Shown one piece after another: positions 42,076-54,000 of a stretch of 64,000 bases of DNA. Location: assembly GCA_933207985.1 (NCBI GenBank), contig OW240917.1, forward strand, positions 112,394,427-112,458,426, given 5' to 3'. This DNA is from Pelobates cultripes. Taxonomy: Eukaryota; Chordata; Amphibia; Anura; Pelobatidae. The notes beneath the pieces were generated by a model. The model did not search any database. It was given only the letters and a program-made list of their open reading frames with translations, and was not told the origin of the DNA. Both the position numbers and the translations under genes were made by a program. How positions within the stretch are numbered: the stretch's first letter is position 1; each line of letters opens with the position of its first letter.

Positions 42076-44131
42076 GACATAGAAACATAGAAAAATAGAA
42101 TGTGACGGCAGATAAGAACCATTCGGCCCATCTAGTCTGCCCAATTTTCTAAATACTTTCATTAGTCCCTAGCCTTATCTTATAGTTAGGATAGCCTTAT
42201 GCCTATCCCACGCATGCTTAAACTCCTTTACTCTGTTAACCTCTACCACTTCAGCTGGAAGGCTATTCCAGGCATCCACTACCCTCTCAGTAAAGTAATA
42301 CTTCCTGATATTATTTTTAAACCTTTGTCCCTCTAATTTAAGACTATGTCCTCTTGTTGTGGTAGTTTTTCTTCTTTTAAATATAGTCTCCTCCTTTACT
42401 GTGTTGATTCCCTTTATATATTTAAATGTTTCTATCATATCCCCCCTGTCTCGTCTTTCCTCTAAGCTATACATGTTAAGATCCTTTAACCTTTCCTGGT
42501 AAGTTTTATCCCGCAATCCATGAACCAGTTTAGTAGCCCTTCTCTGAACCCTCTATAAGGTATCAATATCCTTCTGAAGATATGGTCTCCAGTACTGTGT
42601 ACAATACTACAAGTGAGGTCTCACCAGTGTTCTGAACAATGGCATGAGCACTTCCCTCTTTCTACTGCTAATACCTCTCCCTATACAACCAAGCATTCTG
42701 CTAGCATTTCCTGCTGCTCTCTTACATTGTCTGCCTACCTTTAAGTCATCAGAAATAATCACCCCTAAATCCCTTTCCTCAATTGTTGAGGTTAGGACTC
42801 TATCAAATATTCTGTACTCTGCCCTTGGGTTTTTACGTCCAAGATGCATTATCTTGCACTTATCCACATTAAATGTCAGTTGCCACAATTCTGACCATTT
42901 TTCTAGTTTACCTAAATCATTTGTCATTTGGCTTATCCCTCCTGGAACATCAACCCTGTTACATATCTTAGTATCATCAGCAAAAAGACATACCTTACCA
43001 TCAAGACCTTCTGCAATATCACTAATAAAAATATTAAAGAGAATGGGTCCAAGTACAGATCCCTGAGGTACCCCACTGGTGACAAGTCCAAGCTTCTTAA
43101 TATATATTTCATTAACTACAACCCTCTGTTGCCGGTCACTCAGCCACTGCCTTACCCATTCAACAATATTGGAATCCAAACTTAAAGATTTATTGATAAG
43201 CCTTCTATGTGCAACAGTGTCAAAAGCTTTACTGAAATCTAGGTAAGCAATGTCTTCTGCACCACCCCGATGTATAATTTTAGTTACCCAATCAAAAAAA
43301 TCAATAAGATTAGTTTGGCATGATCTCCCTGAAGTAAATCCATGTTGTCTCTGATCTTGAAATCCATGTGTTTTTAGATGTTCAACAATCCTATCCTTTA
43401 ACATGGTTTCCATCACTTTCCCCACTACTGAAGTAAGGCTTACAGGCCTATAGTTGCCCGACTCCTCCCTATTACCTTTCTTGTAAATGGCACAACATTC
43501 GCTAACTTCCAATCTTCTGGGACTACTCCTGTTAACAATGATTGGTTAAATAAATCTGTTAATGGTTTAGCTAGTACACCACTAAGCTATTTTAATAGCT
43601 TTGGGTATATTCCATCAGGTCCCATTGACTTATTTGTCTTTACTTTTGACAGTTGAAATAGAACCTCTTCCTCTGTAAACTCATGTGTAATAAATGACTC
43701 ATTTATTCTGTTTCTCAACTGAGGTCCTTTTCCTTCATTTTCATCTGTAAATACAGAACAAAAATATTCATTGAGGCAGTCAGCTAAACCTTTATCCTCT
43801 TCTACATACCTTCCTTCTTTTGTTTTTAATCTAACTAATCCTTGTTTTACTTTTCTTTTCTCATTTATGTATCTAAAAAATGTTTTGACTCCCTTTTTTA
43901 CTGACTGTGCTATTTTCTCTTCTGTGTGTGATTTGGAAGCTCTTATAACTTGCTTAGCCTCTTTCTGCCTAATCGTATAGATCATTTTGTCTTCCTCACT
44001 CTGGGTTTTTTTATAATTCCTAAATGCTAACTTTTTGTTTTTAACTATTTTGGCCACATCTGCGGAGTACCACAGTGGTTTCTTGAATTTTTTTGCTTTT
44101 ACTGACAAGCCTAATGCATCACTGATCAGCA
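42076..44131 (-). mobile_element. CR1 LINE, 5'-truncated, with ORF2 RT remains
   Basis: On the minus strand three frames follow each other. 43587-44132 is the linker between endonuclease and RT, ending in KSMGPDGIYPKLLK. 42607-43512 is the RT, with NYRPVSLTSV, YLDFSKAFD, GVPQGSVLGP and the catalytic FADDTK. 42175-42516 is the C-terminal block with YYFTERVVDAWNSLP. A shift near 43510-43590 and a stop near 42520-42606 break the frame. The + strand start ACATAGAAACATAGAA is the complement of a CR1-type TTTCTATG tail. The endonuclease is missing (5' truncation), usual for CR1, which has no poly-A tail or clear target duplication. Confidence 0.9.
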
Positions 44132-45330
44132 CTTTATACTTCCATTATCCATGAACTAGGATGTAGGACCATACAGGAATGTCTATTAAAATCTGGAAAT
44201 TTTTAAGATAATCACATTAAATTTTTAATTGATAGCATTAGATGGATTTTAGAAAATAATTATACTTTCAACCACAGGGTAATGCTATGGGGACCAGGTT
44301 CGCCCCAGCTATGCCAATTTATTCATGTCTGGCTGGGAAATGCAATTATTTATAATAATCAGGCATGGGGGTCGAACTTGGTCACTTACCATAGATATAT
44401 TGATGACCTTTTTTTATATGGAAGGGTTCACAAAAAGACCTCAAAACTTTTTTGGAAGATATAAATCACAAAGATTGGGATATACAGTTTAGTAGCCAAT
44501 TCAGTACATCTAATATTAGTTTCTTAGATCTTGAGAATTATATAGATGCTAGCACTTTAAAAATAAAACTTTTTTAAAAAAGTAGATGCTAACAGTGCCA
44601 TATAATAGTGGCCCTTGGCTAAATATCATTCCAAAGGAACAATTACATAAGGAATAAGAAGAAGCTGTACTGATAAAGAAATATTTGAGGGACAAGCAAA
44701 AATAGTATTAGAGAAATATTCACAAAAACAATACCCTAATACTATATATAATGAGGTATATGAAGAAGTGAAAAAATTGGATCAGAATGAATTGATTTTT
44801 AAACAGAGGAATATAAATAGCCTACAGGCTAATTGTGTGGTACCTTTAGTTTTAAATTTTAATAGAGATTCTGAAAAAATTAAGTCCATTAAGCACTGAC
44901 ACCTTCTAAAAAGATAAGGAACTACTGACCATCATTCCAGAAAAATCTTTTATAACATGTAGGGGCGCACCTAGTTTAACATAAATTTTGACTTTTAATC
45001 ACCATAAAAGGATTTTTTAAATACTTTTTAGATACTCACAAAAACGATTTAGATACTTGTGGGAAATGTACTGGCTGCATATGCAGTAAAAATAGGACAT
45101 TAATGGGCATCAGCAAGTTTAAAACTAAATATAAAGCAGAAGAATATTTAATCAAAGATTTTATTACCTGTTTTACTAAGAACATAATTTATATTTTAAT
45201 ATGGCCATGTGGGTTCCAATATGTGGGCAAGACCATTCACCCTTTACATAAAAGGATATACGAGCATATTAACAATATCCGAAAAGGCTTTGACCAACAC
45301 AGTGCCTCTGCACATTTAAAAAAATAGATT
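44132..45330 (+). pseudogene. Penelope-like element, part 2 (RT palm to GIY-YIG)
   Basis: It continues the frame lost at 34590: LYTSIIHELG (44132), then ILENNYTFN, a damaged GTAMG-KFAPSYANLF block at 44280-44330, RYIDDLFL with the catalytic YIDD near 44390-44415, and NISFLDL (~44513). After a decayed stretch it holds a Cys-rich DTCGKCTGCICS segment (~45051-45090) and a GIY-YIG endonuclease signature IIYILIWPCGFQYVGKT in the open frame 45103-45327, ending HSASAHLKK. Multiple stops make it a pseudogene. It is interrupted again at ~45331. Confidence 0.75.
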
Positions 45331-46079
45331 GAATAGATTGAAAAAAAATTGCATTAAGTCCTGAGGGTGACGCTCTGTGAGATATAGCGAGAGTATGCTC
45401 ACATTCTTTGTGAACTTTTAACCTTATGGGAATTAAGTGTTTTTACACTCAGCTGCCGTCCTATACACGTCAATTCTTTTCTATATTCAGTCCCATATTG
45501 AGGACATAAGCCAGAAAAGTGAGTGCAGACTTCTTACTGCTCTCTCCTTGTGAGTTTTATTTCATTTTTCCTATCCATTTATTGTTTTCAGCCATACAGT
45601 ATTATGCTATGTTTATTCCCTTTTTTTTCATGTTCCTACATATCTTTGGAAGAAATAGTGTGACATCACTATTTCTTTAGTAAGTTGTTTTATATATTTC
45701 AACACAGAAGACAGTTGTGATTTTGCACATTGTTTCAGTATTATTGTACTGGATATTTTTTATTATAGCATATAGTGCACAGACACTTTCTTTCACTTTG
45801 TAGCACTTTAGAATTTTAAAGGCATAGCGCACCTTTTTATTTTATTTTTTATTAATTGGGTGTTTTTAGAGCTGTTTCACTAAGAAGGTGCTGCTTTACC
45901 TTTTTTATTGTTCTATACATATAAACTGTACCACAAAATTATTATTGCCTTTTTGCTTGATTTTTTTTGTACTTTTGTTAAGTACCAAACGGATCCTACC
46001 AATATTGCTCAGGTTTTCACAGATTACTACACCAAACTATATAACCATTCCAAAGCAAATTGGACAAAATCCTTACTTA
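45331..46079 (+). repeat. ~750-bp repeated block, copy 1
   Basis: From GAATAGATTGAAAAAAAATTGC to AAATCCTTACTTA this is nearly identical to 46929-47677; I see only a C/T change near 45452, one extra T in a T run and a C/T near 45898. It interrupts the PLE between HLKK and KDPSGL. Its 3' ~110 bp encode DPTNIAQVFTDYYTKLY, a piece of L1 ORF2, joined to ~640 bp of non-coding sequence. Confidence 0.8.
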
Positions 46080-46429
46080 AGGACCCGAGTGGCCTAATGT
46101 TCTTAGGTATACAAATAGTCAAACAAACTTGGCGAGGAGGGGATTACATTCAACATATAGGTAGATAGGAGATGAAATGGGTTCATAGATTAGAGACTCT
46201 TGAACCCAAAGGCCTTAATATTGAATTTGATTTATATAATTTTCTTAAAGTTTTATGTATTTTTATCTATACAATATCTGTAATATTGATGTCCCTTTTC
46301 CCTTTTTCTCCTGTATGTATGTTTTTTATCTTCCATTTTATTATATTGATATAACTCCCTTTGTGCATTTTTAGTAGAAAATTTATATATTGTATAAATT
46401 GTATAGCTCTAATATTCTGATGCTCTCTC

Positions 46430-46435
<6 letters not shown>
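46080..46435 (+). pseudogene. Penelope-like element, part 3 (C-terminus and 3' end)
   Basis: KDPSGLMFLGIQIVKQTWRGGDYIQHIGR then, after a stop, EMKWVHRLETLEPKGLNIEFDL equals the C-terminal block of the copy at 58204 (KDPRDMFF, WRGGDFNRKIG, MKCIYNFKTL-P-GLNQDFEL). AT-rich 3' sequence follows to the TA repeat. Confidence 0.75.
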
Positions 46436-46464
<29 letters not shown>

Positions 46465-46466
46465 TG

Positions 46467-46502
<36 letters not shown>
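46436..46502. repeat. (TA)n microsatellite
   Basis: Two TA runs separated by GTATTGTTCA. Confidence 0.95.
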
Positions 46503-46504
<2 letters not shown>

Positions 46505-46928
46505 ACAATATAGAATGTGTTGGCACTCTTCTACTGGATGGTGCTGGTATTGGAGGTATTCCCCATAACCTCAATACTATATACACAAAACCTTAAATTC
46601 AATACCACACTCAAAAAAATATATTGTGACCTTATGTAAAAAGAGGTTAAGAGTCACTTGATCAATATGCAAAAAAAAGAAGTCGATTTATTATCCATTA
46701 ATTATATACAACAATTCATGAGTAATATACAAATTACTGTAGTATTTTCATGATAACCTTAAGAATTCATCCACTTAACAAAATTCATGGTATCTACATC
46801 CCAGATTATGTACATCTATTTACAGTCTATAAACACAATATATGTGGAGTTTGGTAGTTCATAAATGTTCAGATGGATCCACCACTCAATGGTACTCTTT
46901 AATTAGAAAACAAAACGGAAAAAAATGG
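46503..46928. other. Unassigned DNA between the duplicated blocks
   Basis: AT-rich sequence with no protein-like frame. It may be the far end of the PLE or part of the element that carries the duplicated block. Confidence 0.3.
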
Positions 46929-47679
46929 AATAGATTGAAAAAAAATTGCATTAAGTCCTGAGGGTGACGCTCTGTGAGATATAGCGAGAGTATGCTCACA
47001 TTCTTTGTGAACTTTTAACCTTATGGGAATTAAGTGTTTTTACACTCAGCTGTCGTCCTATACACGTCAATTCTTTTCTATATTCAGTCCCATATTGAGG
47101 ACATAAGCCAGAAAAGTGAGTGCAGACTTCTTACTGCTCTCTCCTTGTGAGTTTTATTTCATTTTTCCTATCCATTTATTGTTTTCAGCCATACAGTATT
47201 ATGCTATGTTTATTCCCTTTTTTTTCATGTTCCTACATATCTTTGGAAGAAATAGTGTGACATCACTATTTCTTTAGTAAGTTGTTTTATATATTTCAAC
47301 ACAGAAGACAGTTGTGATTTTGCACATTGTTTCAGTATTATTGTACTGGATATTTTTTATTATAGCATATAGTGCACAGACACTTTCTTTCACTTTGTAG
47401 CACTTTAGAATTTTAAAGGCATAGCGCACCTTTTTTATTTTATTTTTTATTAATTGGGTGTTTTTAGAGCTGTTTCACTAAGAAGGTGCTGCTTTATCTT
47501 TTTTATTGTTCTATACATATAAACTGTACCACAAAATTATTATTGCCTTTTTGCTTGATTTTTTTTGTACTTTTGTTAAGTACCAAACGGATCCTACCAA
47601 TATTGCTCAGGTTTTCACAGATTACTACACCAAACTATATAACCATTCCAAAGCAAATTGGACAAAATCCTTACTTATC
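46929..47679 (+). repeat. ~750-bp repeated block, copy 2
   Basis: Near-identical to 45331-46079. Here it leads directly into further L1 ORF2 sequence, so this copy is in its original context at its 3' side. Confidence 0.8.
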
Positions 47680-50511
47680 TGTCCCAATTGGCCCTCCCTA
47701 AATTATTACGTGCAGACTCTGATAACCTGTGAAAGGGGATTTCGGCCATATCTTCTTTAAAATGCAATAAAGCACCAGGCCCAGATGCCTCAGAGGGCAG
47801 CTACTATAAGTCAAGTGGCCTTATTTATTTGAGGTACTGGACCATCTTGGCATCCCGGACCCGTTTATAACCGCAATCCGTGCATTGTATACTAATGTTA
47901 AAGCACATGTTCGGATCTCGGGCGCGAAGGTTGTACTCGTCCATCTAAGCAACAGCACCAGGCAGGGGTGCCCTCTTTCACTCCTATTATTTGCCCTTTC
48001 ATTGGAACCCCTCTTGCAAATGATACGCATTAACTCGGATATTAAGGGAATAGCAGTCGGAGGACGGCAATATGTGGTATCAGGATTTGCCGACGATAAC
48101 TTATTGACATTGACGGACCCTAAAGACTCGATGGCGGCATTAATGAATGTCCTAGAGAAATATAGTGATCTAGCAGGGTACAAAGTGAACTTGAATAAAT
48201 CAGGCGCGCTCCCTGTAAGCATGTTTGAGGCAGACACAGCCCACATAGGTAAGACATACCATTTACACATAGCTCCGGACCACATTAAGTACCTAAGAGT
48301 ACGGTTGACAGCAGACCCCACTCAATTGTTTCAACAAAATTATATTCCCATGTTTAGAACCTTAATGGATGACATGGAGAAGTGGGTAGATAAGCCAATC
48401 TCTTGGATCGGCAGGATACATTCAGTGGAAATGAATGTACTTCCTAGGATATTGTTCCTCTTTCAAGCCCTCCCAGTCCGATTGACTAAGTCTAATTTAG
48501 GAGCGCTCCAACAGGCCATCGGCAAATTCAACAGGCAGAACAAGAAATATAGAGTATCCTGCAATGTCCTTTATAGAGCAAAAGCTAGAGGAGGTTTGGG
48601 TTTACCAAACCTTTTTTTTTTTTACTATTTAGCAGCCCAGCTAACCCAAATAGCAGAGGAGAGAAGGTGTGTGGATCTGGAGTCTTCTCTTCTGGGTTCA
48701 GATATGCCCAAATTCTTCATGTGGGTCACAAGGGAACGCAGACTGACTTTACACACAGAATGCCCAGCAATCCTAAACTCTTTGAAAATATGGGACGCCA
48801 CTGTTTCGAAATATAGCTTATCATATTCCCCTTCTCCGCTAGCCCCTTTTCTGAGGAATACATTGTTTAACCCACGGATAAAAGCACAACATTTTAGGGG
48901 AATAGAAAGCACGGGTATACAGCGATTATATCACCTGTTTGAAGGCGGATCTTTCATAAGATTTGAGTAATTGAAAACTACGGCCCCATTACAATCTTCC
49001 GATTTTTTTTTGTTACATCCAGCTTCGCGATTATGCCCCAAACCCTGAGATAAAGAAAGCCGCATTAACACAGCTCACATTTTTCGAAAAGATGTGCATT
49101 GGAGAACAATTCCCGAGAGGCCTGATTACTAACCTACTGTATATGCTCACTTGAGCACAAACACACTAGAATGGGGAGAGCTCACATACATAGACCAATG
49201 GGAGGTGGATTTGAACGAGGTGTTGGAGGGTACTGAGTGGCAGGAAATTTGGGAAGCTGCTGCAACATCCTCTATATGTGTCTCTTTCCAGGAACAATCA
49301 CACAAGACCATGTTTAGATGGTACAATATCCCAGTGATACTTTGCAGAATTAATAAAATCCCAACAGATTTGTGTTGGAGAGGGTGTGGTCAGAAGGGAA
49401 CTCACATACACATGTGGTGGGAATGCGCAGAGGCGCAAAAATACTGGAAACAGATTGCGGCATTGCTGCGGGATGTCTTCCATAGGGATATCAAACTAGA
49501 CCCCTGGGTGTTCCTCTTGGCCAGGTCTATGGGTGACTGGACAAAAACAGAACAGAAACTCATAAACAATGTGAACCTAGCAGCCAGAAGGGCTTTAGCT
49601 CAGGTTTGGCTACAGAGGGAGACCCCCCCACTCAATGCAGTGAAACAAAAAATGAAAGACACAAACTAACCGCTCAGGTGAGAGATACTATAATGAAGTT
49701 CGAAAAAGTTTGGGGCCCCTGGATGGTCAGCAATGTGGGTGATTATGAGTTGGGCAGAGTGGGCTCAGTCCCCCACAGACACCGCTCATCATACTTGCGA
49801 CCAGTGATGTGCACTGGAATCACTTCCTATCCCCATATGGGGGGGGACTTTAAGGATACCTCCAGGGGATTTAAATGGAATAGATCACTCCATGGAAAGA
49901 CTGCTGTAAGAGCTTAAGATACGCCTTGCCCTTTACTTATTAAGCCGAGTACCCCCCACACCCGATGCTTCCCCTCCCGCCCTCCCACCCCCCTTTTTTC
50001 TTTTTCTCTGATTGTTACCTATCCTCCACTCCTTTATCTACCTCTCATTCTCTCCTTTTTTCTTCTCTGGCTACCTCTATTAATTCGATCCTTACTTCTG
50101 GTGGAGCTCAACATCTACTGAGATGAGACTTAATGTGTGAAGGGGACTGAGGTCCCATATTATAGAGGAGCGAAAACAGTACTGCATGTAGTAGGGTTGA
50201 GACTGTTAATATCTTGATCCTTCATGTGCACTAAAAAGGATACAAAACCTAGGCACCGGATTTGATGGTTCCCTTTTTACTTGATCAGATAGTTTTATTC
50301 TGTTTTATTTCATTAAAAACTCTGACGGGACGCCACCAATCTTAAGACTTTTGTAACTAGCCTACAATTTTCTGTTGACTCTGCTGATGTTGGAAAGTTT
50401 GTTTTTATCTATATTTAAATATGAACTTGTCACTATATTATTGTACACAACCTTGTTAACCTGCTCATGTTATTTATTTGGTGTCCTGTCTTGGATAAAA
50501 AAAAAAAAAAA
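47585..50511 (+). mobile_element. L1/Tx1-like LINE, ORF2 RT and C-terminus with poly-A tail
   Basis: It begins with DPTNIAQVFTDYYTKLY, then KCNKAPGPDASEGSYYK at ~47755-47812. About 200 residues of RT are then missing, and it goes on with LYLFEVLDHLGIPDPFITAIRALY. The open frame 47885-48970 has TRQGCPLSLLLFALSLEPLL and the catalytic FADD (48087-48098). 49151-49669 holds the C-terminal Cys motif CWRGCGQKGTHIHMWWEC. The 3' UTR ends in A15 at 50497-50511. The L1 endonuclease is absent upstream. ORF2p would nick and reverse transcribe; this copy cannot. Confidence 0.85.
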
Positions 50512-50759
50512 GGAAGAAACAGAAAAAAACCTTATATTGTAAAAGAACAGGATTTGGCAATGATCATTCAATCTTATACGTGAGCAGTGTGAAAAATAAT
50601 GTGTTCTTTTAAGCAACTTCAGGAGAATATTATTATTATTATTATTATTATTTTTTGTGTACCTAATGTCTGCCCTAATACTTTTTTTCGCTTCCTCCCT
50701 CAGTAATACAGACTTGTGGTGCCTTTATATGACATAACTTACAATAAAACTATACATTT
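50512..50759. repeat. Unassigned DNA with (ATT)n microsatellite
   Basis: An ATT run occupies ~50627-50653. The rest has no recognisable feature. Confidence 0.6.
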
Positions 50760-51250
50760 AACATATCCCCAGATAACTCGGGTCTGAGCGCACATAATTA
50801 AGCGAATATCGCTCAGACCACATGAATACAGTTCAATCGCCATGGAGCCAAAGTCTTTACAAAGATAGTTCTCATACGAATGAGCTCCATGGGATTCCTA
50901 TCTGGGGTACAATACAGTCAGGTAAAACTACCGAACACCGGGCCGTTCGTGCACTCCCGCTGAAAAAGAAGGGAGGTCGGCGGCTTCAGCGGTGTTCGCG
51001 CCAAACTGTGTCCGTTTTTAGTTCCATGAGTTAGGTGTCGAACACCGTTGTGCGTTCGTGTGTTTAAAATGGCAGCGACCTCGTGTTCGTGATACGAATG
51101 GCGGCCACCCAGTATTCGTCAATTAAGCTGCGGTTAACCGCAGCTTCTGGGAGGCTAATTGCCGGCACACTCTAGCTCCCAGGTGGTCTAGTCATTCGTG
51201 CGGTTGTTCGGTAGATTGAATCTACCGAACACCGGGCAGAAAATCACGAA
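50760..51250. repeat. Palindrome-rich repeat of unknown family
   Basis: Three clear inverted pairs occur: GGTCTGAGCG/CGCTCAGACC around 50780-50819; a perfect 22-bp palindrome centred on GGTTAACC at ~51128-51149; and TTCGGTAGATT/AATCTACCGAA at ~51208-51231. TACCGAACACCGGGC words occur near both 50930 and 51222. GC content is higher than the surroundings. It may be an LTR or MITE; no ends were assigned. Confidence 0.5.
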
Positions 51251-51429
51251 TAAGTCTTTTCTTCAGGGAAAAAGATGTCTTTTAACATGGGGCCATAGTC
51301 CAAAGGCAGCAGGCGAGCAACCAGGCTTCTCCAATGCAATGTGGCGAGATTGCTCTCGTCACAGCGAGCATTTGTAGACATTGGTCTAAGCTTATCATTT
51401 TTTAACACACTTGCTACAGGCACCTTCTC
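51251..51429. other. No recognisable feature
   Basis: Short unassigned stretch between the palindrome-rich repeat and the CR1 esterase. Confidence 0.3.
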
Positions 51430-52262
51430 TCCTTGTTTTGGGGGGTAATTGGATTGATGTTAAATCACCCTTTTGCCACCCCCTATTAGTTTAAATACAT
51501 CCTAGCAAAACCTCTGAACTGCACACTGAGAACATTTGTTCCCTTTTGAGAAAGATGCAAACCATATTTTTTGTACAGTTTATTTTCATTCCAAGCAGAG
51601 CTACCATAAGAAATGAAGCCAAATCCTTGCTCCCGATACCATTCACCAAGCCACAAGTTAAAGTATCTAATACGCATCCGCCTTTCATTCTAAGTGTTAT
51701 GCACAGGCAGAACTACAGAGAACGACAGTGTGGAAGCAACCTGCCGTATATCATTGACAAAAACACTAAAAATTTCCTTTACCTCTGAAACCTCATTGCA
51801 AACCAAGTCATTTGTTCCAAGATGGACAAGTACATCCAATTCCCCTTCCTGCTTTGCTCGCTTAAAAATATTACAAATACGTCTTCTGTCTCTGTGAGCA
51901 GTAGCTCCGGGAAGACATCTCACATTGTCCATCTCCACACCTTTTATGATAGAATCCTCCAACAACAACTGATTTCTATTAAGCCTCACCATAGTCTCCA
52001 AGCCTGTCTCCACAACACCACTACACTTGGTGCCTGAGCCTGTCCACTACCCTCAGTGCCCGAGCCTGTCTCCACAACACCACTACCCTCAGTGCCTGTC
52101 TCCATAACCCCACTACACCTGGTGCCTGAGAATGTCTTTATAACACCATTATACTCTGAAAGTGCAGAAAAGGAATTATGTAAAGCAACAGACTGTGCAA
52201 TATGCCTTTTATCCACAACTCTAAGTCTACCAGATCCTACAGTAATCCATCTGATTCAAAAA
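51430..52262 (-). pseudogene. CR1-type ORF1, esterase (SGNH hydrolase) half
   Basis: On the minus strand: NSFSALSEYNGV (frame ending 51986), then after a frame change LLEDSIIKGVEM, the place of the GDSI motif with Gly changed to Glu, RCLPGATA, LDVLVHLGTNDL (the GxND block) and after one TAG at ~51693 LGEWYREQGFGFISYG and YGLHLSQKGTNVLS (the DxxH block with Asp lost). CR1 ORF1 proteins carry this esterase. One nonsense codon, one shift and two lost active-site residues mark it as dead. It is the downstream half of the ORF1 started at 53737-54000. Confidence 0.75.
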
Positions 52263-53736
52263 GACAAGAATTGACCACCCAGGTGCAGCATATAGACAAT
52301 GATAATAAAAAAAGATAATTACTTGCTTTTTAGTTTGGTATGTCAAAGGATTCCTCTAAATCCTCAATGTATATGAAAAAATAGGGAATACCTAAACATA
52401 TGAACAGAGAAAGAAAATACTCATAGAGAAGTAACCTAAATTAACAGTTGGCCCCTTATTAAATGCTGCACTCACAAAATTGGCGCTAGATTCAGACTCA
52501 TCAATGATATATCAGCTTTAATAAATTCATCCTTGTTTGGATATCCAGTAGTGCATGGAAGACATAAATTAAAACATAGTGCAAGCTATGTATAAAATTG
52601 CATGCTTTAATGAAATGCACTTACAGAGTACATCAGTAAACTTCAGCATCCCAATCCGTTGATGTTCAGACAGAGGGTTCTTCCTCAGAAGTAATAGGCA
52701 AATAAACAATAAAATATAGGATAAACCTCTACGCGTTTTGTCTATTGTTTAGACTTCATCAGGCTTACAGCATGAAATAAAATACAAGTAAGATGCCTAA
52801 GTTTCCTCTGAGTCCCACAGCTATATTTAAAAGTCCCTCCTACAGGTGTTAAAGTCCACTTATCCAATCCGCTTGTCTCAATTAACTTGTTGTCGATTGT
52901 ATGTTCCCCTTCTTCCTTATTTGGTGTTCCGGCGGATGTTCGTGGAATGCACCTGCGTTCCACCAATCAGGAAGTATTCTGATTTCCTATGTTGATGATG
53001 CTGGTGGATGTGACGAGCGGTTGGAATGCATATGCGTTCCACTTCGTTCTCTTTGTGGAAATAGCTGTATAAATCCTCATCAATTCCGAAATACAAAATA
53101 GTGAAACAGAGATATATAAAGGCATGTTAGTGGTTCAATAAATCCACTGCATTTACATTGTCATACAAAATATATAAAAAATATATGAAGAAAATATAAA
53201 AATATTTAAACCCACCATATACGTGAAGTATGTTAAATCAAAGAACCATGCATCATAATCCAAAAATAGTTGAAAGGTCTCAGGCTTGTTAATTATTCTG
53301 TATATACAATCCATGTATGCCCAACAAATAGTGTACAATAAAATACTTATGGGTGTAGTAATCAAAAGACATATAAGAATGTAATGTGTCAAAGAACATG
53401 CATCTTATTGTCCTCCAGATAATCGAGAACGCCCAAGAAAATAATGGAAAAAAGAGTGGAAAGAAGTGAGGGATTTTGGAGACACTAGACCATAAACATC
53501 AAAAGAAAAAAACATAATATATTAAAAAAATTATCATAAAAAACAAATTAAATCAAAATCCATGTTCAACCCTGGTTGAAGTGTTTTAAGTCTGTGTATC
53601 CTAAATCTCTCTTTTTGTCTTAGCTTCATGGTGATATCACCACCTCTCACGTCTAAAGTAACTTGTTTGATAATAATCCAAGAATAATTCTGGATTTTGA
53701 ATTTTGGACACTTGTTACAGTGCACGGGGATGGAGT
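52263..53736 (-). mobile_element. Penelope-like fragment inserted in CR1 ORF1
   Basis: On the minus strand 53534-53725 encodes RGGDITMKLRQKERFRIHRLKTLQPGLNMDFDLICFL, the C-terminal block of PLE proteins. About 800 bp of 3' UTR follows, then pseudo-LTR sequence with GGAATGCA...TGCGTTCC palindromes (52942-52963, 53022-53041) and a hammerhead-like core (52731-52762). CR1 ORF1 sequence lies on both sides, so this 5'-truncated PLE inserted into CR1. Confidence 0.75.
52731..52762 (-). ncRNA. Hammerhead ribozyme-like motif, core-damaged
   Basis: On the minus strand: CTGATGA (complement of 52756-52762), stem II AGTC/AGAC... with a UAAACAAU-type loop, then AAAA instead of GAAA, and palindromic ACGCGT (52731-52736). 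The first G of GAAA (G12, known to be needed for cleavage) is A here, so it is probably inactive. Confidence 0.55.
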
Positions 53737-54000
53737 GGCTCAGAATTCCTTTTTTTTAATATTATTTAGGTGTTCTAAAGTAATCCATCTGCCATTCCTA
53801 GTACGTCTCTGTGGCAGTGGCTTTGCAGCAGTTCCAGCCTGAGTTTGTTTACCAGATAATTTACAAATCTCAGACTTCAAAAATACAATCTCCTGCCACA
53901 ATATAGAGAACTGTCTACAGATTAGACAGCATCCAAATCTCCAAAAAGTGGAACATGAAACAATTGCATAACAACTGTTAAACTGAACTAAGTCTGCCAT
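53737..54000 (-). pseudogene. CR1-type ORF1, N-terminal half
   Basis: 86 codons on the minus strand from MADLVQFN. They contain a Cys pair (CLIC), a heptad-like segment LWQEIVFLKSEICKL, and GRWITLEHLNN, the usual link before the NRFSAL block of CR1 ORF1. It is cut at the PLE insertion, and the esterase half resumes at 52262. Confidence 0.6.

Larger units (their letters stand above)
34586..42078 (-). mobile_element. hAT transposon with BED-type transposase, carrying nested insertions
   Basis: The left end is TAGTGATGTCGCGAAC followed by many TTCGCGAA-type words. The right end (about 42000-42078) is rich in the same TTCGCC/GCGAAC words and ends CCTGAAC/GTTCAGGACAT, the inverted counterpart. 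The last bases merge with the CR1 tail, so the terminal CAGTG-like bases and any 8-bp duplication cannot be read. The transposase is encoded on the minus strand at 37616-40969. The left portion contains another hAT (34670-36387), a partial duplicate of transposase sequence (36676-36981) and a TGTCA repeat (37222-37605), so the element may be a composite of two copies. Confidence 0.75.

Noticed and set aside
45331..47679. The two 750-bp blocks as LTRs of a short LTR retrotransposon
   Set aside because: They do not begin TG and end CA, contain L1 ORF2 coding sequence at one end, and have no primer-binding site or polypurine tract between them.
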